A stretch of DNA of 64,000 nt from Moniliophthora roreri. Lineage: Eukaryota > Basidiomycota > Agaricomycetes > Agaricales > Marasmiaceae. Under the pieces are notes generated by a model. That model was not told the origin of the DNA. It worked only from the letters and a program-made list of their open reading frames with translations, and did no database searches. The number at the start of each line of letters is the position of its first letter. The first letter of the stretch is position 1. The position numbers and the translations under genes are program-made. The DNA lies in NCBI GenBank assembly GCA_001466705.2, contig LATX02000199.1, positions 248,001 to 312,000 on the forward strand. Direction: 5' to 3'. Shown here in pieces: positions 10,684-23,095 of the stretch.

Positions 10684-12426
10684 TGGGGTTCGGAGAGATT
10701 ATGCCAGGAAGCAAATCAACTGGAAGCTTCATTATATAGGCACAGATTGAGCGGCTATGGTGAACCACATGATAGCGCGCTGGGATGAAGCAGCGATGCT
10801 GATGCGACAGAGGGTATGGAACTTGAACTTGTAATTGAGGAATGGAAGGCTTTCTTTTCGCACAAACATGAAGACCAGTCAACGGATCACCATTGAACAA
10901 AATGTGGAAGCGAAAACGGAACACTCACCCCAGCGTCTTTGGTGGCTAGACCAATCATCCTTTCATGATAAACTTTTATCGGCGATGAATGCAGCAAATG
11001 GCTCGCAGATCTACCATGGAGCTCGGAGCAGCACTGGTATTGGGTTTCTGCAATTGCGAATGATGCATGTGATCATAAGATGGAGAGAAGGTTGCGAGTG
11101 GACAGTGAATTAAATTGACTTACTGAGACAGGGAAAGCCAAAGACTGTGCAAGGATGACCGAGCTTGAGTCATCCACGCGGGGGGGTTCTTCTGAATGTC
11201 TCAGTGCCGTATCTGGGACCGAGAGTTGTTGTTTAGGGGGGCAAAGATTGTCGGTGAGTAGTGCCACTGGTGGTAGAAAGGGAAATATAGGGCTGTAGTC
11301 TTGGTGTCTTCTGTAGGCCCTGAGTTTGTCTTGCCCCATTCTTTGGAACCTGAAAGACGCAGAGACTACCACCAGTAACCGGTTCTGTTAAACGGATAAA
11401 AGTCATTAGCGACGACTCAGCAATGATAAGAGATGGAAGAGCGCACTAAAACAGACAGAGCTTTCCCATCGTATTCACATATTTAGAGTTTTTCTCCAGA
11501 CAGGCCGAACCCTGGAAGTCATCGCGAGACGTTGATAGTTGATTTTTGGTAGGTATCGCGGCATTTAACGGAAAGAGTCATAACGATGAGACATGTTGTT
11601 ACCAGTCTCTGGAGATGTATCTCGCGTCCAACTTTGCGATTATAGAAGACGTAACGCATAGTGTGAATTGAGGACGGGAGGGATGAACGGCCTGACCGTT
11701 GACGCGTCCCAGAGCACGTGACAAAAAAAAATAGACCAACACGCCCGAAAACGTGCTCTATCCAGATACCTCAGCCTCGATTCCGAACCAGGCCTCAGAA
11801 AGCCCCACAAATCCACTTTCATCGATCCTTTCTAAACTCATAGTAGTCAAGTAGTACTCCCGAGCTTGGGCGATTCTGACTCCCGGATTCCGAGTCGGGA
11901 TCCATTCCCTTATCTGGTTATGAACCTCCGACCTGCATCACAAATTCCCCGCGACATCGCAAGTAGCTCGTACATCAATCACTGAAGTTTGGCGGGGCCC
12001 GCTCCCGCCCTCACTTGCGGCACTACCGAACACCCATTTTCGCCCGCCATTGCTCAGAGTTGCCAACTGAGAGTCACTATTCGTGCTGATAGACTGTTAA
12101 AGGCATGCACATTTCCATTCGGTCTGCCTTACTAGATTGTCAATAATGAACTCGTTGCAGTACGGATTGGTACCGGCAGCAGTAACCGCAGACATGACCT
12201 CTTCAGGATATCAAGAGATAGAATTCAAGTCTATCTGTAATATCGATAATGCCAATGCTGCAGAATGAAAGGGTATTGGCCTTTATACTGTCAGCGAGTT
12301 TATATTCGTTTCGACGATTGACCAGCATTTCAATTCGTTCTGGTCAAGAAATAAATACGTACAGTAGATAATACAGTATAAAAATAAACTTTCACAATCT
12401 TGTACTACGCAGCTTTTTCCGTTCCT
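10684..12426. other. Duplicated 5' flank of copy C, otherwise no gene
   Basis: The first kilobase is the paralogous counterpart of the flank of copy B. It may carry conserved promoter elements. The rest (11650-12426) has only unconvincing frames such as 11822-11640 minus. Confidence 0.5.
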
Positions 12427-13931
12427 TTAACGGCCTCTAACCGTGGCGCTCCGGCATTCTGCCTTGTGAGCCTCCCCTATATTCGAGTCGATATCACCCC
12501 GAAGATTCGCATTGAGCGCTTCAGAGCTATCGCCACCAGCAAGTGGCTCTGCAAATCGCAAAGTGGAGATCATTATTCGAGAGCCTGGCACCGCACTTTT
12601 GAATAATCCGAGACTAGAGCCCAATATTATCAGTGTTGGAGCGATGCCCTACCAGTGAAGGTTAGCGAATCACGGTGTTCCAGACTCGGACTCGGACTTA
12701 CGACCATGAGCCCTACAAGTGGAAACAGCTCAAGACCATGATTTTGCCTTGTTACCACGTATATGATAAGGCTAGCAGAGTACAGGAGCCCAGATTCGAC
12801 ACTAGGCAGAAGGGTTAACGAGGTGTAAATCATAATAATTGAGCAAACTTACACCATTCCTATGATTCGGTCATACTTTCGTTCAATCTGAGTACCCATA
12901 ATCCTTCGAGGCTCTCGACTTAACCACCAGATTCGGCCAGCTAGAGCGAATAAATGAAAGTCAAATCTAGGAGAGTCATGGATACGTACCGACCGTTGGT
13001 GTCAATAAAAAAGTATTGACTGCGTTGGCGATGAAATAACCGGTAGTAATATCACCTCCGAGTCTTGCCACGGTTGTGATGCTACCCAGAATAAATCCGA
13101 TAAGGCCAATAGCTGGAATTGTGTGTCCGAGTCAGTTATTTTTGTGACTAGGGGTGGGAGATGGAAGCTACCATTGGTCAAAAACACCAACGCCATTAGA
13201 GGAAACACAAAAATGCGATTCCGAGTCATCGGTCCCCATATAACAAAACATCGATATAGCTAAGGGTAAAACAGAGTCGTGAGAGCCCGACATGACGGTA
13301 AGAACGAGTACCTACAAGGATCGCATCTGCAATGCAACTTGTGTATATATCAAATCAGAGTCAGAAACGGGTCTCCGATATAGTGTTCTGTACCTACTTG
13401 GCTAGAACGTAGAATACTCCCGCGAGGAGACTGGTATTAGCAGATATCATTAGAATTTCAACTTGGGCACTAGACCAAATCACTTACTCAAGGACGCTGG
13501 TGTACTCCCAAGCAGACATTTGGCCTTTCGGGGATATCGATACTACGCTCAAAGTCACAGTACCCTGCTTGATTATCGAAACCCCTTTTATCACAGTAGA
13601 TGAAACCGATAATAGGAAAAGCGGGGTCACCCAAGCGAGGTGAAGTTTTCTTTTGATAGCATTCGTGGCACGGCCAAAGAGAAAGTATAGCACTAGTACG
13701 AAGAGTAAAACGTAGATTCCTGTATACAGGATCAGTGAGTCAGCCATACAGGATCGCATCTAGACGACTCACCGAGCAAGAACAACATCAACTACCAATA
13801 TTTCGGGTCGGGTTCAGATCAGAGAAAAAATACTATGCAGAAGGAAGACTCACGCCCACGGAAATGAATGGTCCCAGCAGAATGCTTTTGCTAGAGTATA
13901 GTGATTCCGAATTAAGTTCTAGGGAAGGCAT
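12427..13931 (-). CDS. Multi-pass membrane protein, fungal seven-helix type
   Basis: Nine exons (13931-13854, 13759-13488, 13430-13398, 13337-13316, 13259-13172, 13112-12990, 12940-12853, 12801-12702, 12648-12427) join in frame to about 341 residues. Helical segments are visible at LILYTGIYVLLFVLVLYFLF, LHLAWVTPLFLLSVSSTVI, LLAGVFYVLAKNCIADAIL, FVFPLMALVFLTN, IGLIGFILGSITTVA, TGYFIANAVNTFLLTPTVG and SASLIIYVVT. The LYRCFVIWG and GRIWWLSREPRRI motifs are typical of an agaricomycete membrane-protein family of unknown role, distinct from the DUF6533-like copies next door. Exon 4 is only 22 nt and exon 3 only 33 nt. The first intron (94 nt) is unusually long here, so the N-terminal join is the least certain. 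Confidence 0.7.
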
Positions 13932-14610
13932 TCGTGTGATATAGCAAAGTCTTCTAACCTTAAGCGCGTGCGGGCGCGAGTTCGTTTTATAACAAGCTAG
14001 TGGATTCGAATCTGATTGATGTAGGCCCAGGAAGCGACATCGGGAGCCAGTGAAGATGGGAGAAGATGTAACCCTCTGTTGCCTCCCATGTCGATAGTTG
14101 CTCAGCGAATCAGTGTTCGTAAAAGCCAGCTCGCAACTGATGAGTGGCACGGATTCAATGTTTCCTGAGAAAAGAAGTCCAAGTCGTAATCATGAGTGTA
14201 GGCGTATTCATCATTCGATGTTGCTACTGCTTCTGACGGCACAAATGTGATTTTTCATTCTCCCGGAAAATTACGGTGATATCTCATGCTATAGCAACAT
14301 TTCAGAGCTGTGAATGAAGGATGATGAACTGATACACACACCTTTGGCCTTACCTCACCCAAGATTGATGGGGTCATACAGCTTGAATGCCGTATCGCCG
14401 AGGGCCGAAAATAGTTGCATCCTCAACACCTTTCTCGAAAACTTCTCGCGGCAAACGTTTAGCGTTTTCACGATACTCCGCCTCATCACTCATCTCCAGG
14501 CTCGTTCATTCACCACCCGCGTAAACGGTCCCACAAAACGTCAATCATTGAACCGATATCTGCCAATAGACTCAGAGTTAGCGTACACAAAACACAACGA
14601 CTTATTCCGC
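13932..14610. other. Intergenic, no gene recognised
   Basis: It separates the start of the upstream membrane-protein gene from the 3' end of the 156-aa gene. A plus-strand frame at 14314-14718 overlaps that gene antisense and lacks family features. Confidence 0.5.
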
Positions 14611-15081
14611 CTATTCCTGTTCCAGTTCATCAACTACTGTCCAAACCCCACGTCCACATATCTCCTTGATCACTGCCTCCTGAATCTCAATCCCCTCATC
14701 CATCTTATCCCGAGCTAACGCTAGCGCTCCCGTAATCCTAACCCCATCATCCGTAAACTTCAAATCAATATGCGTCGGCCCATACGTTCCCGTAAACATC
14801 ATCGCCTCCTTTGTCGGCGCCGGTAACTGAACTTTTGGGTAACCTTCACCGAATTCTAGAAGATCTGGTAAAGCGAGTGGGAGCCGTTGGTAGATAATGG
14901 CTACTTCTGCTGGCTCGAAGGGTTTTATTGGGATTTTCTGGAGTGTGGTGGTGTCGGTACAGGTGATTTCGACTGTTCCGTTGAAGGTGTATTCGATTTC
15001 AGACTCATGCCCAGAGCCTAGGAAGGTGGCTTTGATGTTCCGCCCATCGAGACAGACGATGGTGCCGTTACTTGTAGGCAT
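14611..15081 (-). CDS. Uncharacterised 156-aa intronless protein
   Basis: A single uninterrupted frame beginning MPTSNGTIVCLDGRNIKATF. I do not recognise the family. Alternating hydrophobic residues (ATFLGSGHESEIEYTFNGTV, THIDLKFTDDGVRITGALAL) suggest a beta-rich fold such as a small barrel or sandwich. There is no signal peptide, membrane helix or cysteine pattern. It ends in an acidic stretch (VVDELEQE). A TATA-like run lies 36-48 nt upstream of the start, supporting this ATG. It is transcribed divergently from the HAD hydrolase gene across 451 bp. Coding status is supported by length and codon order only. Confidence 0.6.
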   Translation of the reverse strand: MPTSNGTIVCLDGRNIKATFLGSGHESEIEYTFNGTVEITCTDTTTLQKIPIKPFEPAEVAIIYQRLPLALPDLLEFGEGYPKVQLPAPTKEAMMFTGTYGPTHIDLKFTDDGVRITGALALARDKMDEGIEIQEAVIKEICGRGVWTVVDELEQE

Positions 15082-15116
15082 TCTATACGGCGTAAAACCA
15101 GGATTTAGTCAGAAGT

Positions 15117-15129
15117 TATATATATATAT
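15117..15129 (-). promoter_or_regulatory. TATA-like element of the 156-aa gene
   Basis: A 13-nt alternating TA run 36-48 nt upstream of the ATG on the minus strand. Position and sequence suit a core promoter; it could also be simple repeat. Confidence 0.4.
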
Positions 15130-15532
15130 GTAGAGAGCGATAAAATACCTTTAGAAGATAGAATGACTTGAGGATTCTGCTAGTAGCGGGAGCAGGAGAG
15201 AGATATGCCTAGACAGCGACTTGAAATATGAATGCAAATAAACCCGATTCGGTCGCGAAATAAACTTGATTAATCGTCTAGTATCGGCATGTCTGACAGC
15301 TTCCAAAGAGAAGAATACAAGTTGTAGCCTAGAAGATAGCTCGAGTAGAACAGAGTACTGAAAGTATGAACTTTGATGACATGGGTGTCGAAAGAGATAG
15401 ATACGGAACTCTGATAGATAGATATGATGACTCTTTAACCCGACCATTGTCAACATCATGCATGACGTGCGGACTTTCGCTCTCAGCTCTCTCCTTTCAT
15501 TATCATTGAAACGATATCGATAAGCGGTAACA

Positions 15533-16513
15533 ATGTCTTCCAACACTAGCCAGCTCAAAGACTTCGAAATTCTATTCTTTGATGTCTACGGGACCCTTTG
15601 CGTACGTCATGAAAAGCTTCCCTAGCTTATCAGTTAACACCTTAATCCATCGTTGTGGTAGGACTGGGAAACAGGCATATGTGATGGCCTCAAGCCCCTT
15701 CTCTCCCGGTTCTCCATCTCATCCAAATGGACCCGTAAAGAAGCTTTGGAGGCATTCACTGCCATCGAAGCAGATCTCCAAGCTAAACACCCGCAACTGC
15801 TCTATCGAGACCTACTTGCAAAGGCGCACGAGGTCATGGAAGAGAGACTGAAAGCTGCTTCAGGGAAACCGGTTGATACCACGACCCTCGAAGGAGACCC
15901 AAATACCATTACATCCACTTCCGGTAGCTCTTCCTCCAACGCCGATTCCAGCTCACCCAACGCACACGTTCTCTTCGGCAGCTCCATCAAAGACTGGCCA
16001 TTATTCCCCGACACCGTAGATGCGCTCCAAAAATTATCTCAACGATACAAACTCTGCGTTCTCTCCAACGTCGACCGCGCTTCCTTTTCATACACGCTAG
16101 CCAAGTTGTCCGGTGATTCGTCGCATCCAGAACGATATCAGCCTCCTTCCAAAGGGTATTGGTTCCCACAAGAAGCACCCGGATCCAAGTCACCCTTTAC
16201 ACTCATCCTGACAGCGCAGGATGTTGGAACGTATAAACCAGATCCTAACGGATTTGAATGTGCCTTGAAAGTCGTCGCTTCCGATCCGCAGCATTTTGGT
16301 ACGGGCGGTGATAAAGATGTGAAGGAGCGAGTGTTATGGGTTGCGCAGAGCTTATTCCACGATGTCCATCCTGTTAGCAAGATTGGAGTTCAGAGTGCGT
16401 GGATTGATAGGAAGGGAGCGGTCATGGGATTGAACGTTGAGCCTGTGGGGTATTCGTGGAAGGCCGATACGTTGGGTGAGTTGGCGGAAATGGTAGAGAA
16501 GGAAAGCAAGTAA
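15533..16513 (+). CDS. HAD-superfamily hydrolase, 2-haloacid dehalogenase-like
   Basis: Two exons (15533-15601, 15662-16513; 60-nt intron gtacgt...gtag) encode about 306 residues. Haloacid dehalogenase motifs occur in order: motif I ILFFDVYGTLCDWE (residues 13-26, nucleophile Asp18), motif II VLSNVDRASF, the motif III lysine in DVGTYKPDPNGFECAL, and motif IV WVAQSLFHDVHPVSKIG followed by AWIDR. This is the signature of the (S)-2-haloacid dehalogenase-like branch, which uses an aspartyl-ester intermediate. The real substrate in fungi is unknown. A serine/asparagine-rich insert (STSGSSSSNADSSSPN) in the cap region makes it longer than bacterial members (about 230 residues). Likely soluble and cytosolic. 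Confidence 0.85.
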
Positions 16514-17771
16514 TTTGGATGGTGCACTGTGGAGAGCTTGCGATGTAGTTTGTGCAAGTAGGAACCAATTAGAAGTCTTGGGATCCCGGGGAGGAGATAT
16601 ATACCCGCTCACAACATGGGGCTTTCGAGCTGAAGGCAGAGGGTGTATTAGTTGGGATATGTATACCATAAGCCTGCAGCCTTTGCACAATAAATGAACT
16701 TGAAACCTCTGCATGAATCGGATTTGGACTTCCGGCCAGAACTCCGGCGCTTGCCACGGTCCAGCGTTCGGCTCGCTGTCCCACGACGTCCATCTCAACA
16801 CCTTCACCTCAGCACCTTCACCTCAACACCTTCAACTTTGCACTTTGCACACAGTAGTTTTGGGCCGAGGAAATCGCAATCTTGCGATCTTCTTCTCTAT
16901 TTCTTCTATATCAAGAAAAGTCCATGTCTAGACCTCAAGAATACCGAAAAGAGATAAAATTGTCTCCACGATTCCGCGGCATCACTGATTCGACGGGAAT
17001 TCTAGTCATTCAGCGGCGCTGTAAAATTGGTAGTAGATTTTGGGGTGATGTGACACTTGAAAGGTGTTCTCGGCGAACTTTGCAGGAATGTCGTGTGGGA
17101 AGGTGGCACCTCGGTTGGTACTCGAATTGACAATGAACTTGAAGGTACGCCTCTTTATCTCCTCTCACCGCCACTTCGTCCCTTACTTATCATCAACTCA
17201 GTTTGCATTCAGACTCGTCAAATCACCTTCTAAAGTCTCGAGGAACAGCCAAGGGTCATAGCTTTATTACCCGATTCGGCAACAAAATATCAAGCCACCG
17301 TGATGAACCAATCAGTGGAACAGCGAGGCTGTTATCATCAGATCTTATGGTGTATTCGAAGTAACATGACTCCTTTCCCAAGCCGACTCAAGCAATACAT
17401 GCGATACTATGGTAGTTGCTGTCGATCCGCAAATCATGCAGCCGATAACAATGAAACCCAGCATTCTCGCATATTCGACACCACCTAGCGTTGAATTCGT
17501 CACTCCATGAAACTGTGAGTGGAGAACTAATTCCGATGTGCCGAGCAGTTGACTGATTAGACTTATGGAGGCGGATACAACGAACATCAGTCAGCCACTG
17601 CGGTATTGACGCGCCGCCATTCGTATCATCAAAGCACTGTTTTGCTTCCCAGACTTGTATGATGGAAGAATCCACTTCTTTCTTTCCCTCTCTCATCTTC
17701 CCGTTCGTCAGTCAGGCGTAGTCCTGCGACAATCTTCCAGTCCAGCTCGATTCTTCGGGCCTCCGGTCAGG
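16514..17771. other. Intergenic, no gene confirmed
   Basis: It includes the terminator region of the HAD gene and the promoter of the long membrane protein. A minus-strand stretch at 17587-17345 contains a hydrophobic run (MLGFIVIGCMICGSTATTIV) that could be a decayed membrane-protein exon, but no flanking exons join to it. Confidence 0.4.
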
Positions 17772-20700
17772 ATGGTCGACCCCCGTCTCCCCATATCGTT
17801 CAGACTATTTTTGCTATCCCTTCTTTGGGCTGGAATTCCTCGAGTACGGGCAGGACTGCGGAATGTTTCAATCGACGATAGCGACCCACGTATAGTTTAC
17901 TCTCCGGGGTGGGTCGAGACGGAGACGTCAGATGGGCAGAGTTATGGAGGCTATTACCATTCAAGTAGTCGGTCGGATGCATTTGCAGAGTTTACATTCA
18001 CAGGTGCGTCTTTTGACAGCTTCTTTTTTCTCTATGACATGCTAACACCAAACCAGGCGTCGGGATCTATTACATGTCTCCGTTATGGCCTTATCCTGTT
18101 GGCGCACGACTAATCCTCGACGACAACCCGTCGCAATCCGCCGTGGTCGACCTCCAAGATGATAGTACACGTCTCATCAGTGATGATGACGGTCGCGGTC
18201 CAGAAATAGTTCCAACACATGCCATCTGGGGAGTTGGTGGATTGGAGAATATCAAACATACACTGCGGATCGAGCATCTTAACAATGGTGAACATCTGGT
18301 GTTGGATTGCCTTATGTGCGCATCTCCTCCATTATTATTTCGTTGCGAGGGCCTTTGACTGACGTACCGAATGATATCAGATACACTACTGAAGAATCTG
18401 ATTCTCTTCCAACTTCATCAGCATCGTTCAGTCTGCCTCTGACCGATCAATCACAGTCATCAGCGTATCCATTTATTTTGGTTCCACGATCCCAAGAGTC
18501 CGACTCGGACTCGGACTCGAACTCGAACACTCCTATCATCGTTGGAGCAGTCATTGGAGTCGTTCTCGCACTCATTGGCATCGTCATTGGAATCTTGTTG
18601 GTTCGATATCGGAAGCGTTTAATAGCCCGGTATGGGAAATTCATAGGCGTAGCTGATGAAGAACAACTAGGTGCTCATCCTTCTTCCAATATGGCTCAGG
18701 CCCCTCCTGCGAGTCCACCCGCCAAAAGCGCGTATACTTCAGGCGCAGTGCTGGCCCAGTCCGAGTATAGCGAAACCAATGGGACAACAACGACTTTGGC
18801 GACTACTGCGGCAGAGAGCAAGCCAAAGTACGGGTTTGGCAGACTCAGTATAGGTTATCTGGATCGAAAGAACTTGCAGAGCCTGCCTCCAGTCCCGCCG
18901 TTACCAAAGAACGTTAGCCTGCTTTCACGCAAGTTTTCCACTTTGGGTCCCAAACGTCAACCACCTCCATCAGTCAATACTTCTGACGCGGCGTTGAAGA
19001 AGAATAACTCGGTCAAGTCGGCTACTTCTTCTTTTTTCCCTGCCCCTCTTGCGGAACCGACCCCTGAAACCACTCCGTTGCCCGGTCGTAACGAAAAGAA
19101 GAATGGGGTTGAGGAATCAGAAGGTGGAGCCATACCTCAAGAGGACCTGGATCATGACTTGTTCCCGAAGAATTACTCCATGGCACAAAGGAAGCTGAAC
19201 CAGCATTCACCTTCTCCCAGCTCTGCATCAGATACACCAGTATCATCATCACCAGAGATTCTAGGACCACATGTCTTCCCTCGGAGGAGCACCGCAAAGA
19301 GCGTAAAGTCGCTTTTTGCTATCGCGGAGCATCCGAGTCCTGGGCTGGTTGGCGACGGCTTCTTGAAGCAGACACAGGGGTCGGCTTCTGCTAGTGCCTC
19401 TGCACCTCACATTCGAAAAAAATCAGTGGGACGGTTACGTGCCGAGAGGGAGAAGCAATGGAGAAAGCGCAAGCTTCCTGCAATACCGCTGTCGCCTCAA
19501 GGACCGAGGGAACAGCCTCGAAGGAGCAGCAGGCCGAGCTTTAGTCTTTCGCCCTATATTCGTTCGCCTACGACAGAACGTGCTAGTAGTGAATCGCCTG
19601 TGTCTCCAAAGAGCACGAACACCCAGAATACAGTTACTCAGAACACAGCCGCTCGACAGTTTAGGCCACTCCCTCCTAGTCCCGCTTCTCCAAACGTTTC
19701 GACACCCACCACAAACCCAATTGTCACTGTCACAAGTCATAGAAATGACCAGCTACAGACGAACTTGCCACCCTCGTATTCAGAGTCTGTGGCAAGTGCT
19801 TCGATAAAGACAAACGCCGGGACAGTCATGGTGAATAACCCCTCCACACAGTCGCTGCTTCCATCACCGCCTCCTTCAGGGGACTCTCACACACGGCCAG
19901 GATCTATGCATTCAATTGAAACCGCTCATACGTCTGATGACGGTTTATCTGTTTATCATGACTCTGCTACCGCAGGCATCATTGCAGATCTTATGCGAAA
20001 CCCGCGAGGCTCAATAATATCGCAGCCGCAGGTAGAGCGTGTCATCTTTGCAGGATTTCCTTCGGCCTCTCGCGGCTCGCCTTCCACAACCTCACAGGGA
20101 CAGCTTGCGGTCGCTCGCCCACCTCCTGCACTGCTGATTGCCAATCCATCTGATATCGCGACACAGGCGCAGCGCTCGACGGGGTCTAAGTCTCGGCACG
20201 TAAAGCAGAATCCATCTACCTCGTCCGAGCCCAGTGATATGGGTCGAGGTGCGACCTCTTTCCAGGATCCAACTTCTGAGTCAAGGCCGACCCACGTAAA
20301 GCAGAAGTCTGCACCGTCGGTATCTTCAGAAAGCAGCGAACAGTCTTCATTTCATCTTCAGCAACCTCCACCGAGGCTCCCTCATTCCAAGACGGCACCG
20401 GCCAATATACCGTTGCGAAGGGTCAAAGAAACCATGGCCGACTTCAGGATGCCACCAGGTAGCGTTCCCGTTACACCATCGGAACAGTCGTGGTATGTCA
20501 AGTCCAACCCGCCATCTATAATGGTCGCCAAGGCTGAGAAAGTGCAGACCGCGGAAGGGTTACTAATGCAAGTATCTGGGTCGGATACCAAGGCGGAGAG
20601 TAGCACTCCAATGTCTCCACTATCGGCGAAAAGACTAGAGTCATCATTTTCTACCACCCTTCCGCTCTCGCTTCATTCGTCTCGCATACAACGGGGCGCT

Positions 20701-21021
20701 CGACGAAAACCTCCTCCCGCTTTGGCTTTCAAAAGCGCCAGTGAAGTGGATCAAAAAGGAACCTCGCAGACGGATGAATTGCCGAGTCCGAATGATCCAT
20801 CTTCTTTCCCTCTACCGCCGGATTCTCCTGCTCATACTCCAACACCTTCAGAAACCCCACCACGACCTTCAACACCACTGTCTCCTCGTACAGCGGTTTC
20901 ATCCCGACGTAGAGGGAAGGTATGGGATGAGCATGGACGAAAGCTTCCAAGGAGCCAAACACATTCAGCCATTCCCTCACCTCTCGCAAATACCTTTCCT
21001 TTGAATGAGAATCCATCGTAA
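17772..21021 (+). CDS. Single-pass membrane protein with long Pro/Ser-rich cytoplasmic tail
   Basis: Three exons (17772-18003, 18057-18315, 18381-21021) give about 1043 residues. A signal peptide (FRLFLLSLLWAGIPRVRAG, residues 10-28) precedes an ectodomain of about 190 residues opening with VSIDDSDPRIVYSPGW, a motif recurrent in agaricomycete surface proteins with a jelly-roll-like ectodomain. An acidic SDSDSDSNSN linker encoded by a hexanucleotide repeat (about 18494-18526) leads into the helix IIVGAVIGVVLALIGIVIG and the stop-transfer RYRKRLIARYGK. The roughly 780-residue tail is disordered, with PPVPPLP and other polyproline motifs and repeated HVKQ segments. This suggests a cell-surface or wall-sensing protein that recruits SH3 or WW partners; that role is inferred. 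An in-frame upstream ATG at 17655 exists, but the signal peptide favours the start given. Confidence 0.75.
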
Positions 21022-21163
21022 TATTATTCTTATTGGGACTCGATTGCATTTGTATCAGTAGTAGATTATTGGAAATATCAACACAAGCCCATGATTATTA
21101 TCATATAACAAAGAGTAGGGTATGATTCTATCGAAGCCCAAGTATGAAAGAGGCCGGGTATCT

Positions 21164-23095
21164 TCAGTCTACAAATATTTTCAGGAGAACCTCGAGCTGT
21201 TCTCTAGCTTCCCCTCCATTATCCCATGCTTTCGCAGCTTCTTCTGCGATCCGCACAAAGTTTGATCGAACTATTTGGCCTTCCTCTCCCCTGATGCTTT
21301 TCAATACATTGCGGAACTCCTCCTTTGCGGATTCCACGGTAAATCTCGGAGATGGACCATCGGGACCACAACGATAGGGTCTCTTTGTCCCGTTTTCTCC
21401 CGTGCGCACCTCTATCAGTTCAAATGCTGCTCTGTGTTGTAGAGTGATCAGAGCCGAGTTGAGACATTGATCCGCAGCAATAGGCCAGAAGATCCTGGGA
21501 CCGTAGTCAGTGCTATTGTGATATGTGTTTAGCAGCTGCAACGCTCACAATGGGACTTTGTATGCCAGCGCTTCCTGTACACTATTCCATCCGCCATGGG
21601 TCAGGAACCATCCCGTGGCAGAATGGGCCAGCACTCGTTCCTGTGGTGCCCAAGTAACATGTAATCCTATTCCACTTTCTTGTATGCGCTGCTTGACATT
21701 GTCTGGAACTTGGGCCAAAGGAGATGGTGATGTGATTATAAAGGGCACTTTTTCGGCGATGAGCTCTTCCAGGACGGCCCAGATAGTAGCAACTTCAGGA
21801 GGATACCAGACAGAACCGAAAGAAACCTGTTGTATGTGTCAGTCGACTGGTACGGAATGCCACAAGATACGGAAAACGAACGTAGATCACAGACTTGGCA
21901 CCAAACTGCTTCTCCATCCTATCCAAAAACGACAAGACCTCTGCGTCATTGTTCGATGAAGACTGCAATGCCGGAGTACCAGAAATGGGTCCAAGGCTAA
22001 ACCATTCCTTTCCAATTGACTTGAAATGCTGTTTCAACGATCGGATGGCCTCTCCCTCGAGTGCAGAAGTGGAGATGCCGATCGTTCCTTCGACCTCTTG
22101 CGTCGACTTGCTCAGGGCGTAAAGTACAGCTGCATTTCCAGGCATTGTTACCTAGTTTCACGTCAACCTAGGTACTCTGCATAAGAAGAGGACAACTTAC
22201 CGCTTGGGGAGTCATTTCATAATCGTAGATCGGAGGGTACCCGGGAAGACGAATAGTTTCACCCTTTGTGGTGTTGAAAAACTATACAAAAGTATAAGCA
22301 TGTTCGTTCACGAGTGCAGTTTGGGAGTAGATTACCTCGTCAACAACCTCGTCAAAGCTTCTTCCGCTGTTCTTCACTTCTTCGTCAACCGAAATCGCGA
22401 AATTCGGCATACCGCTAAGTTCTGCAGGGCCTGAGAAGCGCGAGGCAGCCCCAGCGGTCGAAGTGAACCATGATAAGATGGGAACCTCCTGAGGCGATGC
22501 TACGGCGCGTATCCCACGAATGGCATAAGTAGCAAAGGGCTAATAGATGATGTGAGCGAGATAGGTGCATAATGCATTAGACAAGTCTCGTACGTCAATG
22601 ATCGCGAAGGTAGGAGATGGGAAATCCGGTCCTCCGATAGCCTTGCCAGATGTTTCGCATTTCACGGTACCAGACTTATTGTATAGTGTTTGAAAGCCAG
22701 AAACAACGTTATCCATGACCTCGCTAGGACGAAGACCTGTCATGCCTCCTACGTTGAGGATGCTAAGAACGAGAGAATGAGAACTAGGGACAGGTGTGCA
22801 AGACTAAATGAAGGACGGACTGGATTCGCTCCTTGATGGCGTCTAACCGCTCCGGGGGTAACATATTGATTTCTCCTAGCAACTTGGGGTACATCGTCGC
22901 ATTTGTTAAGATTGTCTGCACCACGTTCGGTCGCGCCTCAGCGATGATAATCGCTAGCGTGATGAGGGGTTTGTTGTGACCTGTGTCCATCAAGTGTAAG
23001 TGCTCATTTAGACATTATCAAAAAGTTCACCTACCCCAAGCGGCACATGCATGCATGAAAATGTGAGGCTGACGCTGATGAGTCGGTACTCCCAT
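21164..23095 (-). CDS. UDP-glycosyltransferase, GT1 family
   Basis: Eight exons (23095-23035, 22980-22821, 22762-22594, 22539-22336, 22281-22201, 22151-21882, 21826-21549, 21494-21164) join in frame to about 517 residues. The N-terminus has [14 protein letters not shown], which places the usual catalytic histidine at about residue 22. The acceptor domain includes [15 protein letters not shown]. The nucleotide-sugar (PSPG) region reads [20 protein letters not shown] and then [11 protein letters not shown], with Asp-Gln at its end (WPIAADQC). GT1 enzymes transfer a sugar from a UDP-sugar to small lipophilic acceptors. With the MFS transporter and monooxygenase nearby, a role in modifying a secondary metabolite or sterol is possible. 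No membrane anchor is seen. One donor is the weak GTCCGT (intron 22820-22763). Confidence 0.85.

Noticed and set aside
16352..16807. 151-aa minus-strand frame over the HAD gene 3' end
   Set aside because: Antisense to motif IV coding sequence, with unconvincing composition.
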